From Mrakia gelida (taxonomy: Eukaryota > Basidiomycota > Tremellomycetes > Cystofilobasidiales > Mrakiaceae), in assembly GCA_024345305.1 (NCBI GenBank), contig BRON01000010.1, forward strand, positions 1,302,001-1,366,000: 64,000 bases of DNA, given 5' to 3'. Positions 33,901 to 45,749 of the stretch are shown here, one piece after another. A model generated the notes under the pieces. The model made no database searches. It worked only from the letters and a program-made list of their open reading frames with translations, and was not told the DNA's origin. The first letter of the stretch is position 1. Every line of letters starts with the position of its first letter. Both the position numbers and the translations under genes were made by a program.

Positions 33901-36900
33901 GGTCACCTGGTGGTACGATACCCCTCATTTCCCTGGTGGATCGAGCTCGAGTTCACACCTGATCTGACTCCCTCTCTTCCTTCTCCTCCAGGGTAAACGC
34001 TCTTCGAGTCGCGATACTATTCGGAGCCAAAGAGGAAGTTCTCTCGGATCTCGTTTCGAAGACGCTCGTCAACAGGGCTGCTGTCCCAGGTCTCGTCACC
34101 GAATTAGGTGAGTTCAAGTCAAACGAATCGAGGCTCGTCGTTCTTCCCGCACGATCTGACTCGACTTCCTTTCTTTCGATCACATTCAGAGCTGCTCTGC
34201 CTTCTCTCCATCTACTACCTCATCTACGGAGATGACTCGAAGCAGGACGAGGTCGAGGCGAACATCACCGAGATTCGTCGGTACTCTGCTTGTGAGTTCT
34301 TCTCGTCGCGTCGACACTGAAGAATGAACGCTGATCTTTGCTTCGTTTGGATTATCAGCTATCGACTACCGAGCTCGACTCAAGGTTTTGGAGGTCGCTA
34401 GGGCCATCAGAGTCGTCCGATTGGGAGGAGCTTGGTCGACAGTCATCACGGAAGTCGAGTCCTGCCTCTCTTCCCTCCTCGCCGACGGGTTCGAACTCCT
34501 CGCTGGTCAGTTCGACCTTCCTCGACGTCTCATGTGTTTCTTTTCGAGGTGCACTTACACCACCTCCTCTTCGCTCCCAGGTCTCGCTTCTCTTCTCACG
34601 GCTCAACTCCTCGCCAGCATTCCTGGAGGAAGTCAACGTCTTGCTTCAGGTTCGTTTCTCGCCTCTCTTCCGACGACTTCAGCTGACTCAACTGCACTCT
34701 GATAGGCTACGCTCGTACTGCATATGGCTGCTTCATTGCTTGCGAGGCGGTCGCCCTCGCTCGAAACGTTCACAAGGCATTCCCGTCGGCGTTCTCTTCC
34801 CTCCCCCACGCTCCAGCACCTGTTCTTCCCTCTCACGTCCTCACGATCTCCCCATTACCCCCCGGATCCGCGGCTCCCGTCCCCCCTCCTTTCCTCTCCG
34901 CCGACTCCAACTCAACCGAAGCTTCGGTCAAGGATACATCGTCGACGATTGGGTCGGACGACCAGGTCGGATCGATCGACGAGACTCTCGACAACCTCAC
35001 CTTCATGCGCTCCTCGCTGCTTCTCGCCGGAGAGAGAGACCCCGAGGTTCTCGTGGTGACTTTGATCAGGATCTTGTGTCAAGTGAGTCTCGGCAGAGCA
35101 TCTCCTTCCGTCGCAGCTCCGTTCGACGCGTTCTGACCTCCCAACTTCTCCTCCCTTCTCACTCAGTTTGTACGCGCCGGTGAGACGACGTTTCACCACG
35201 CTTCTTGGGATCGGCCGGTATGCTGACTACCCTTCCCTTCGCAGACTTCGGCGCTATCGCTCTCCACGATCCCACCTCGAACTCCCTTCGACTTCGAGGC
35301 GCCGGCCCTTATTCACGTCTCGCCGCCTTCGACCTCGACGTCTCTCACGAGGATGCAGCCAGGCTCGCTCCAGTTTCTTACCTCCTTCACGTTTCCCGAA
35401 TCAAGAAGGCGATAACGTCGGTCTCCAGTCTCCAAAAGCTACGAAACGACCCCTTCTTCGATCGGCTCCCTCGGTCGATCCTCGTTCTTCCTCTCACTCA
35501 GCAAGGGAGATACGTCGGAGTAGGTCTGATCCCATTCCTCTCTCTGCTCGAAAACCACACTGACTTCCGTCTCATTCCCTTGCCTCAGGTCCTCCTTCTC
35601 TCGAGCAAAACGGTCGTCACTCCCTCGTCCCAAATCCCTCAGTTGACGGAGGTCGTTTCTTGCCTCGCCACCTTCGCCGCCATCGCTTTGGAGTCGTCCC
35701 AGTCCACTGCCAAGCTCGAGAGTATCGTCAGCGAACGGACAGCTAGGCTCCAAGATGCTCTGAGCGCGAAGACGACGTTTTTGTCTCACAGTGAGTTTCG
35801 ATTAACGACGTCGACGCGTCTCGATGCATCCGTTGCTGACCTTCTCTCTCCCTCCATTCGCAGTGTCTCATGAGCTACGAACTCCCCTCTTTGCTGTTCT
35901 GGGTCTTGCTGCCGTTCTCGAGGACTCGCCTGGATTGAACTCGGTGCAGGTGAGTGCATCGCGACGCGTCTCGTTCGAATGACTTCCCTTGCTCTCGAAG
36001 AACACTCGCTTACTCTCCTGTCTCCTTCTTCTAGCGTGATCATCTCGCCACCATCAGATCGTCGGGAGAAGACTTACAGACTCTCATCTCCAACGTCCTC
36101 GACTACTCCCGCCTCGAATCTGGATCGATGCAGAAGAGTCAACTCGAGTCGATCCCTTTTCCCCTTCGAGAAGGTGAGATTCCCATCTTCCTTTCCTTCG
36201 CTACCATACCGTACTTTAGCGCTGACCACCCTCGTCGTTTTCAGTCATTGAGTCCACGGTGAGTCTCTCAACCTTCTCTCTTTCGCGTCCCTCCTGATTC
36301 GCGCTGACCTCCTGGCCGCCACCTCTCAGCTCGATTCCGTTTCGACGATCAGTCAGAGGAAAAACGTCGAGCTCGTTCTCGCTACACCGACCACTTCAGA
36401 TCCATCGTATTCTTTGATTGGTGATCCTTTCCGGTGAGCAGCTCCTCGAGCGCTGCGGGCTTCCCCTTCTTACCCTCTTCGACCCTGACCGTCCTTCCTC
36501 GTTGTTCATCGACAGTGTGAAACAGGTGCTACTCAACTTGCTAAGCAATGCCGTCAAGTTCACCAGCACTGGTTCCGTCGTCGTTTCCTGGGAGCTCGAG
36601 GAAAGCGACGAAACGACCGTCGTTCACGTTCACGTCAAGGACTCGGTTCGTTTATTCCCTCCTTTCTGCTTTGCGAATGACGCATCTGACTTATCGTCCA
36701 TCTTGTGATCTCAGGGTGTCGGAATACCTGCTCAAAGTGCGTTTCTGGCTCCATAGACGCGTCGTCCTCGCTTCATCGCTGACCTTCCTCCCCCTTTCCG
36801 TTTTTCTTCCATTCCGAAGAGATGGATCGTCTATTCAAGGTTCGCCACGACTAGTCTCGTCTTCCTCCTTTCGTGATCATACTGACCTTTCCTTGGGCTT

Positions 36901-38691
36901 CGTTCGGTTCTCAGTCGTTCTCCCAAATCGACTCGTCGATAACTCGATCCTACGGAGGAAGCGGTCTCGGATTAGCCATCTCCCAGTCCCTCACTCAGCT
37001 CATGGGAGGCTCCTGCACTGCCACGTCGGAAGTCGGAGTCGGCAGCGTCTTTTCCTTCAGCTTCATCGCAGGACGAACGTCGCCAGTTCCCAATCCGTTC
37101 CCTCCCTTTCCCGTCGTTCGATCGGCGTTCATTGTCTCGAAGTCGGAGGAATGGGCCTCGAAGTCTGTTCTTGAATCTCAGTGAGTCGCTCTACATCCAT
37201 ACCGAGCTCTTGACCCCCTTCGGCTCGAAGCTGATGATCTTCCTTCCCATCGTCCAGTCTCGCCGCGTTCGGCTTCGCTCCCGTTCACTCGTCAACAAGC
37301 TTCTCGACGGCGATGTCGACCTCGTCTCGACCCAGCCTGGTAGGTACTCCGTACGATGTTGTCCTTGTCGTATCGGAGAGCATCAGTCTCAAGGAGCTCG
37401 GGAAGGTGAAGGAGGCTCAACCGAAAGCGAAGGTGAGCTCGTCGTCCAGCCATCCTTGCCTTCCTTCCCTTCGTACTTCCTTCGAACACCCCTGACTTCG
37501 CTTGCTACCCTCTCGTTCCGCGATACTGCAGTTCTTCTACCTCACTCGATCCATCGATCTCTCCAACACCATTCAAAAACTCAGCATTCCTCACTCCAGC
37601 ATCATCTCGCGTCCGCTCAAGGCTTCCTCTCTCTTCGCCGCTCTGACTCCCAACCTCGGATCAGTATCTCTCGCACCCGTCAAGTCCAGCTCAGGGATCG
37701 ATAAGGAAATGGCTCGAGTGAGTGCTCGTCGCTGCTCGAGAGAACGCACGAGAAGCACCGCCTAATGCCGCTTTCTGCCTCGCTTCTATCCTTCTCCTTC
37801 GACAGAAGCATCCTCTGCACATCCTTCTAGTCGACGACAACCAGGTCAACTGCGTTGTCGGCAAACGGATTTTGGAGAGGTGAACTCGGCTCTGTTCGTT
37901 GCTCGTCGCTCTTCCCTCGCTGATCGCGTTCTCTTCTTCCGCCCTCGACAGATTCGGATACACTGACATCGACACCGCGTACGACGGGAAGATGGCTGTT
38001 GAGATGGCCGAACAGTCCCGCTACGATCTCATCCTGATGGTTAGTGTTGTTTTCCTCTTTTCTCCCTCTTTTCCACGAGCTCACTCCTTTTCTTCCCTCT
38101 TCGCTTCGCAGGATCTTCAGTGCGTTCTTCCCTCTTCCCGTCGTTTCGCCTCCGCTCTCTCGGGCTGACCTCCCTTATCTCCTCTTTCCACATCTCTCAG
38201 AATGCCGGTCCGTTCTTTCCCTTCACAGTTCGTTCTCGGTCCCAACACGTCGCTGATCTCCCCTCCTCGTTCATTCAGATCCTCGACGGCTACGCCGCCA
38301 ACACGCGGATCGCAGCCTCCCCTCTCGCTGGTAGACCCATCGTTGTTGCTCTCAGTGCCAACACCGACGACGATACTCGGGATTTGGTCGCGAAGGAAGG
38401 CTTCTTCTTCTATCTCACCAAACCGATGGTGAGCCCAGTCGACGCGTCATATCCTCTTCCCCTTCGAATCCCCGAGCTGAACCCTTTTCTTCTCCCTTCG
38501 ATCAGGTCATCGGTGTTCTCGCTCGCGTTCTCGCCGAAGCTCACACCACCCGAGTTCGAAATCAAGGCGAAGGAACGGGCTCGCCTGGAAACCGAGTGCC
38601 GTCGCCGTCGAAGAAGATGAGACTGGATCCCGAGCCTCGCTCGACGACGAGTGCGTCGACGAGGGGCGGTAAGGAGGTTCGAGCTGCCTGA
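27942..38691 (+). CDS. Large hybrid histidine kinase (kinase-like, ATPase, GAF, HisKA, HATPase, two receivers)
   Basis: A many-exon gene encodes roughly 2300 residues. Order: Ser/Thr-kinase-like fold (about 28400-29830) with LRYLAPE and [14 protein letters not shown] but no HRD or DFG motif, so probably inactive. Then a P-loop ATPase (GVSGSGKS near 30035; Walker [12 protein letters not shown] near 30655) and a long helical region. A GAF-like domain follows (35240-35710). HisKA has SHELRTP with its histidine at 35869-35871. HATPase has [10 protein letters not shown] and [11 protein letters not shown] receiver-like domain without acceptor aspartate (37100-37670) precedes a true receiver (VDDNQVN, DLQMP, LTKP; 37805-38560). 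This is the order of fungal dual-kinase class X enzymes such as yeast Mak and Chk1 types. They pass phosphate to the Ypd1 relay in stress or quorum signalling. Early exons are certain; a few middle junctions are provisional. Confidence 0.9.
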
Positions 38692-39138
38692 GGGTACTTT
38701 CTTTGTGAGTCCCTAGCTCCCCCTTCATATCGCGTCTTTGCCTGCTTCTTCTCGCGTGGTGACTGACCTGCGGCCTCATCGCTCTTTGCTTCGCCTCTCA
38801 GTTTCGCGTTCATCTTTTGCATTTGCTTCGTATCCCTCCATGTGTGTCTCTCTTCATATCACTGTTGTTCTGCCTAGATAGTCAGCTCTTTCTTACCATA
38901 CATGCGTTCCTCTGAAGGGAGACGGGAGGGAAGGAAAACGAAAGATAAACGGCGCGTCGTCGAGCTCGATCTCGACTCCCTGAGATGGAAAGAAAAAGGA
39001 GCGGCAGAGTGTATATGCATCGCTGAGCAAAGAAAGGGCCGACAAAATAAACCCTGAGAGGAGAGAATAAGGAGAGCAAAAGAACACAAAACAAAACGAT
39101 CAAAGATCGCGAGAACCCAAGATCGACTTCGACCCAAC
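38692..39138. other. Convergent 3' flanks
   Basis: This 447-base region lies between the histidine kinase stop (plus) and the P450 stop (minus). It is more AT-rich than the surroundings, as expected for 3' untranslated and polyadenylation sequence. No gene is seen. Confidence 0.5.
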
Positions 39139-42121
39139 TCAAATCTCCTTCTCCCCTTCCACCACCCCCAGGACAGAAGATCTATCCCTCCTCTTCACCC
39201 TCAACACGCACTCGGTAGGTTTCCGAAGGAATCCTTCTTTCACGCTCAGCTGCAAACACAGGCAACTTAGCTCGACGTGTCGAGCTCGAGATCGACCGAA
39301 GGGGAGACTAACCTTCTGTCCAGGAACGGCAGTGGAGAAGTCGAACCTCCATGCGAGGGAGGAGACGATGAGGAGGAGTTCCATTGAGGCGAGGCTGAGC
39401 GAAGAAGAGGAAGAAGAGGTCAGGAGATGAGACGGGGAGGAAGAGAAACGAGACGAGACGAACTTTCTTCCCACGCAACCTCGAGGACCTGAGCAAGATG
39501 GAGATGGAAGCGTCAGCAGAGTTCGAGGGGAGATGGGGGGAGGAAGGCGCGAGGGAGGGAGGGAGGGAGGAAGGAACGACCCGAGCGAAACTCACCAAAC
39601 GAGAACGGCATGAACGCAGCGGCCATCTTCTCTTTGTCTTGCTCGAACCACCGCTCAGGCCTGCATCGACAGGAGGGGAGGTCAGCCTCGTCGACGACGA
39701 ACGCAAACACACGACGACGACGAAACGAAAACAGCTCACCTAAACACATCTGGATCGCTTCCCCAAGCGCTCTCAAGTCGATGAAGGGTGTAGGTCTGTT
39801 CCCGAAGCAACCCAACTCCAAGGCTTGTCAGCGTCTCGCTCGCTCGTCGCATCGAAAAAGAGAGGCTGAAGAAACGTACGGGCACCGACAAGATCGTCCC
39901 TCCAACCCAGAACCGTCCAGCTACCATCGCTCCCTCGGGGGGTACGAGACGAGGAAGTCCGATACCTGAGGTGCAGTGGATGCGGAGAGCCTCGTCGATG
40001 ACTGCTTCAAGGTAGGGGAGGGATTTGACCTGCGGGAAGGAGGAAGAGGAGGGAGGGGGGGAGGGGGAGGGGAGGGGAGGGAGTCAGTTCGAGTCGACGT
40101 GACGAGAGGAAGCGACGAGAGGTGTGGGATCCGGGAGGAGAGAGAAATATAGGCAGGGGGTAACGAATAGGAGGGTGAGAATACGTACATCATCATACTC
40201 AGGCAACCCAGCCTCGAAAGGATCCAGATGAGCGAGCGCTTGATCGAGCTCGGCTTGGAGGGTCGAGAGGACCTGAGGGTTCGAAGCGAGGTGGTAGAAG
40301 ATCGCGCAGGAGGAGTTGGAGGTTGTGTCGGAGCCTGAAGAACCATGCGAAGGACAAAACAGACTCTCGTCAGTATCGAGCGAAGGTGACTGAAAGGAGG
40401 AGGTGGAGGAGGAGAAAGAACGACGACACCCGCGACTCACCAGCAATCAACTGAGTCAAAGCCTCAGCCGTCAGCTCCTCCGTTCCCATCTCCTCCCCGT
40501 TCTCGTCCTTCCCTTTCTGAAGCTTCGAGAGGAGGTCAGAAGGGTCCGAGGAAGGAGGGTTGGCCAGTCGGTGGGAGACGGCGGCGATGGCGATCTGCGA
40601 GCGAAACGAAGCGAAGATAATCCGAACGAGACGCGACGAGCGAAAGGTCAGCACGAACGACGAGCTCGAGAGGACAGGGAGGAAGGGAAGGAGGGAACGG
40701 GGAGCTCACACCAGCCAAATCCGAAACACTAATCAACCTCTTCTTGAACCAAGGGAGTTTCTTGACGTAGGGTCTGTTGAAGGCCGCGTCGAGTCAGCTC
40801 TCGTCTCGTCGCCTTCCTTCCTCCCTCCTCTCTCCCCACTTCGACACCCTTCCCTGTTCCTCCCACTCTCCCCCTCCACAGACAGCACTCGCACTCACCT
40901 AACCCACCCCTCCAAACACCCCAACGTAGCACTAACCTCCCCTCGCTCATTCAACACCCTTATCGCCTCCACCGTCTTTCCCTCTCCCACCGGCGCCGCG
41001 TCCTTCCCCGTCCTCAGCATCCCGAAAGGTCGTCCGAAGGCGAGAGAACCGATGATGTCGAAGGCGAGGTAGTTGAACCAGGGCAAAGTGTCGAATTCGG
41101 CGATGGTCGTGGTCGAGGCGGCTTTCGGGGAGGGGGAGCAGAGGGTTGAGGAGGACGTCGAGGACGAAGGGGAGAGAGTGGTTGAGGAAGTGGGAGAGTC
41201 GGAGGAGGGTGCTGGGGAAGGGGAAGGGGTGGGGGGGAGAGAGGAAGCGAGGATCCCATCCCACTGAGCGACGAGGAGATCGACGGAGGTGTGGATGTAG
41301 GAAGTAAAGGAGAGGACGTTCTTCTGGGAGAAGACGTGAGAGACCAGTTTCCGTTTGCGGGTGTGTTCGGCTCGGTCCCTATCCCCATCCCAGCACAAAC
41401 AAACAAAGAAGCGGAAAAGTGAGCGAAAGGAAAACGAGAGAGAGACGAGGGCGAAGGGAAGAGCGAGGACGACTGACCTGGTGTTGAAAACCCCTCGAGG
41501 GAGGAAGGGAGAAACGAAGGCGTTATAGAACTCGGTCTTCAAGAAGCCTGTCCCGTGTCCTAGTACGACAGGGATAGCTGTTGGATCTGCGATGGAGACG
41601 TGGTTGGGAGCGATCCGGACGATGGGACCTTGGATGGAGAAGGGAGCGAATGGTGAGCTCGACGTTTTCCTTCCTTCTCGATCTTCCGATGGTCTTTCCT
41701 CCCCTTCTTCTAGACCACTTCGGAAATTTTTAAGAGCGAGGTAAGCTTACCATACCGCTGATGAGCCTTATGAACTCTGAGACTCCTCACGCCAGCGATG
41801 GTGGCTCCTGTGAGCCATAGATCGGAGATGCTCGCCAACGGAGGACCAGGGAGGGACCGGAGGTTGAACGGATCGGAGCGGTAGGGGAGGAGGAAGAACA
41901 GGGAGAGGATCTGTATACGAAGGATGGGAAGGAGGAGGTGAGGTTAGCGATGAGTCCAGAAGAGATCGAAAGAAGAAGAGGAGATGGGGCTCGAGAAGAG
42001 AGAAGGAAAGAAGAAGGGAGGAAGGAAGAGTCGAGCTCACGAGGAATCCTCCGAGGAGGGTGAGAGCGAACCCCGCTTGGAACGAGAGTTGGGAGAAGAG
42101 CCCCAAGAGGAGACTGCTCAT
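39139..42121 (-). CDS. CYP53: Cytochrome P450, CYP53-like (benzoate 4-hydroxylase type)
   Basis: Thirteen minus-strand exons join in phase to give 574 residues (42041-42121, 41751-41910, 41478-41628, 40899-41378, 40710-40773, 40441-40594, 40189-40334, 39880-40029, 39740-39795, 39596-39660, 39464-39488, 39313-39394, 39139-39249). An N-terminal hydrophobic anchor is followed by PGPPLASISDLW and RIAPNHVSIADP, then FNTRDRAEHTRKRKLVSHVF. These match the CYP53 benzoate para-hydroxylase pattern. Catalytic features present: AGSDTTS (I helix), EALR (ExxR) and FSFGPRGCVGRN with the heme-binding cysteine. CYP53 enzymes sit in the ER with a reductase partner and hydroxylate benzoate. A Ser/Thr/Pro-rich insert around residue 180 is unusual. 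Introns are G-rich. The substrate is inferred. Confidence 0.9.
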
Positions 42122-42758
42122 CCTAGGAAGAGAGAGAGGGTCGAAGAGGGATGGGATCGTGGTTAGAAGGGAGGGAGGCGAGGCTTTCGATCTCGACGGG
42201 ATCCAAACAAGAAAAGGGGACGGAGCCGAACAGAACAGGAGAAAATGAGTTCTCCCTCAACCATCAGCTCCGAAGAAACCAGAGATACACCAGCTCACCC
42301 TTATGAACCCTCTCTCTAATGGCGCAAGCAGGTTTTCCAACAGAGACTCGACTCGGCTCGACGACGCGAAGGGCGAAAGGAAGGGAGGGAGGCTTGTTGA
42401 GCTCACTCGTCCGATGATGACCTTCTCTCGCTCAGGCAGGAACGAACGAAGAGTCTCATTGGAATTTCTTCCCTCTTGGGGTCGGATCGGTGAGTTTCTC
42501 ATTTCCATACAAGTCCGAGCCGCCCTTGACTACGAGGACGAGGAGAGCTCAAACTTCCTGCCCCTCTCTCCTTCTTCCAAGCAGGCACCTTGACCTCCTC
42601 CCTCTCCTCCCCTCAAACTACGACTCTCTCTCTCTTCCTCCTTCTTCCCTCTTGTTCTCAGTAATCACTCGCTGGTCGCTTCGTTTACTCCCAAGACTCC
42701 CTTCTACCCTAAACACTCACCAACCCACACTCGTTACCCACCAACACTCGTTTCACTC
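42122..42758. promoter_or_regulatory. Divergent promoter between P450 and CAP protein
   Basis: The two start codons point apart across 637 bases. The CAP side is strongly CT-rich (about 42590-42750), a pattern often seen before highly transcribed fungal genes. No defined site is recognised. Confidence 0.5.
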
Positions 42759-44778
42759 ATGCTCGTCTCCTCCTCCCTCCTCCTCCTCGCTTCCCTCTCC
42801 TCCCTCGCATCAGCAGCCCACTCCCCTTCAACCCCTCGACGAAGACATCACAACCACGCTCGAGCTCTTGCTCAGAGAGACGCCGCTCCTTGGGTCTGCT
42901 CTTCCATCACTCGAGTAGGGAGCGATCAAGGAGGGCTCAAGTGGGTCGGATGCGAGGGAGAGCTCCCCCTCGAGGAGGTCGCCGTTGCTTCAAGCTCGTC
43001 CGCTTCTTCCTTCATCCCCGAACCGACTACCTCTTCGACCTACGAGGAACCAGCTCCCACCACTACGACCCAAGAGGCGGCTCCTCCCGTCGAAACTACC
43101 CAGGCGGCAGCAGCAGAGGACTTCCAGCAGGAGGAGGCTCAAGCGACGACGACGTGAGTTTCAGATCTCTCCTCTCTCTCGTCTCCGTCCCCTCCTCCCT
43201 CTTCCTCCTTCGTCTCTTTACAAGAGTCGAAGAATCTTCCTTCCATCCTCCATCATACTCAGAAGCTCATGCTTCCTCTCCTCTTCGTTTCGTTTCGTTT
43301 CTGCTCCGGCAGTTCAGCAACCGACGAAGCTGAAGCTCAACCCATCTCTTCTTCTTCCACTCCCCTCCCTCCTCCTACTACCACCACCACTTTCGACGAA
43401 CCAACTCCTATTCCTACCACCACCTCCTCCTTGCTGGCCGACTCGACCCAAACCCAAAACGAACCCGAACCCATCTTCTTCGAAACTGAAACGACTTCCC
43501 CCTCCTCCTCCCCTGAACCAACGACCACCTCCCCTGACTCCTCTCCTCCTCCCTCCGAAACCTCCAGCCCCAACCCAACCCCCACCCCCGAGCCCACAAC
43601 AACCTTCGTCGAACCCGCCGCTGCAACTGAAACCGTCGCTCCCATCGTCAACGCCGTCGCGTCCTCCTCCACCTCGTCGGACGACCAAAGCAGGTACCTC
43701 GCCGCCCACAACTCCTTCCGAGCTCTCTACGGAGCGAGCGCGTTGAGCTGGAGTGAGGATGCGGCTAGTGCGGCGAAGACTTGGGCTGGACGATGTGTTT
43801 TTGAGCATTCGTGAGTGAATTGGGAAAGGAGGGAGGGGGGGGGGGAGAAGGGGAGGGGAGGGTGGAAGGAGAGAGGAAAGCGTTTGGTTGAGAGAGAGAG
43901 GGGAAATCAGGTGCTGACGTATTTGTTGATTTGGCACTGCAGCGGTGGAAGTCTTGGCTCGTTCGGAGAGAACTTGGTGAGCTTCGGTTTCGTTTCGTTG
44001 CTTTCGTCCCGTTCGAGCACGAGCTTTCTTCCTTCCTTGTTTCCTCGAACTCCCTCGAAACCCGATCTGACTCTCCCTTATTTTCTTCTGATGATCGTCA
44101 GGCCGCTGGAACCGGATCAGGATACGTGAGTCTCGCTCTCCAAGCTCTTTCGTCTCGACGCGTCGAGTTTTCGTTCTCGTTGCTCTCCTTCTTTTGAACG
44201 AGCTGACGATCGTGTTTCTCCTCTTCTGACCATCGTGGAATGTAGACCATCGAATCAGCCATCAAGTCCTGGGCCGACGAAGCCAAGGACTACAACCCTT
44301 TCGCTCCTAACTTCTCGCACTTCACTCAGGTCAGTCCGCTCGCGAGCCCCCTCCTTACTCGTCTCTCTCTCTCTCTTCCGGTCGTCGTCCCCCTTTCGCT
44401 GACCTGCCACCCCTCTCCTGACTTGCTGTCGCCAGGTCGTCTGGAAAGGAACCACTCAAGTCGGATGCGCCGAGGTCGACTGCGATGGGATCTTCGACGC
44501 GTCGTTCGGAGTTCGTTCATTTCTCTCTCTCCTTTCTCTCCTTGCTCCTCTTTCTCTCTGCTGCCGCTGACTGACGCCCCTACTCGCTCGCATTTATAGA
44601 AAGCCAAATACCACGTCTGCGAGTACTCTGCTCCTGGAAACGTCGCGGGACAGTTTGGGTTCGTTGCGCTCCCCCTCTTCGCTCGCCCACCCTCTCCATC
44701 TTTTCCTCCGTACTCTGGCTGACCTCGGTCACTCCCTCTTCCTCTTGGTACAGAACCAACGTCGGCTCCCTCGCTTAG
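42759..44778 (+). CDS. Secreted CAP/PR-1 (SCP) domain protein with Ser/Thr/Pro stalk
   Basis: Eight exons (42759-43153, 43313-43810, 43943-43976, 44102-44125, 44246-44329, 44436-44510, 44600-44658, 44754-44778) join in phase to give 397 residues. A clear signal peptide (MLVSSSLLLLASLSSLASA) is followed by a basic stretch that may be a pro-region. A long Thr/Ser/Pro/Glu linker (about 70-245), probably O-glycosylated, comes next. The CAP domain starts near YLAAHNSFRALYG. It contains HFTQVVWKGTTQVGCAEV and YHVCEY, the conserved signature blocks with cysteines. Fungal CAP proteins bind and export sterols or act at the cell surface; the exact role here is unknown. One exon is 24 bases. No GPI signal or transmembrane segment follows the domain. 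Confidence 0.9.
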
Positions 44779-45749
44779 TCTCGCTCTCGCCCTCCGCCCT
44801 CAGCCATCCAACACTTTACTCCCTCTCTTCGCTCGTTTCCGTTTCATTCACTCGCTCGCTCTCTGGAAGAGCTGGTTTCACTGAACTCAGGATCGTTTCT
44901 GGTACGTTTCGCATCGTCTGTAGATAGGTTACGACTTCCGTTAAGGCTCTTTCTCGCTCTGGCTCGTTTCGCTCGCTCGGTCTCGTCGCGTCGCGTCGTT
45001 TCATTTCGGTGTTTAGTTCACGGCTCGTCGTTGATCGATGGGCACTCTTTTCTAACTGCGCGTCAACTACCGAGGGAGGATCGCTGGAGAAGTTGTCGTC
45101 GTCGGTGAAGGAAGAAGTCAAGAGGTGAGGTCACTTTTCCCTCCCTCCCTCCCCTCCGTCCTCATCTCGCTCGCCTTGCCCCCACAGACTTATCCCGGCA
45201 TCTTCCTCCCACCCGAACCCTTATCAAAGGCTCATCTCGACGTCGTCACAGCCAGCCCCTGCATCGCCATAGAGGAGAAGGAAGCCGACTCGACTTCAGC
45301 AGAGCGCTCAAAAAGACGGACCGCTCGCTCGCGTCAAACACTCCTCTTCCCCTCTCGTCCTTCCTCCCTTCTCTCTCTTCCTTGCTCTTTCTCGCAGGCT
45401 CTCCGTCATACCTCCCCTCGCACTGAAAACACTCGCGAACGACACTCACTTCATTTTCTCGGGCGAAACGATGAGAGAGAGACTCAAGCTCATCTCCGCG
45501 CCGAATCCGTCTCACCTGTTCTTCCCTCCCTCTCCCTCTTCGATCTTCTCCGCCTTCCTTCTCTCCCCTCAAGTATGTACAGCACTAAATTGATCCGCTT
45601 TAGCTCTGTTTATTTTATGCTTCCATGTCGGGGCCTGTCGGAAGAGGTCTTCTCTCCTCGTCCTAAAAGTGTGAGCTCGCCGTTCGCTTCCAACGTCCAT
45701 CATCGTCTTTCGCTCGCTCATGTCTTCCTCCCAGATCCCCACCTTCCCT
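44779..45749. other. Intergenic region before 7TM-3, with splice-like signals
   Basis: These 971 bases separate the CAP gene stop from the 7TM-3 start. Possible splice sites occur (donor near 44898, acceptors near 45018 and 45187). They outline a short open frame ending near 45271, but no protein family is seen. It may be 3' UTR or promoter sequence. Confidence 0.35.

Noticed and set aside
42985..43937. Long frames inside the CAP gene linker on both strands
   Set aside because: They are shadows of the Pro/Thr-rich linker, which is biased in all frames.
44890..45275. Spliced short open frame upstream of 7TM-3
   Set aside because: Splice-like sites exist but there is no start codon in good context and no similarity; left as intergenic.
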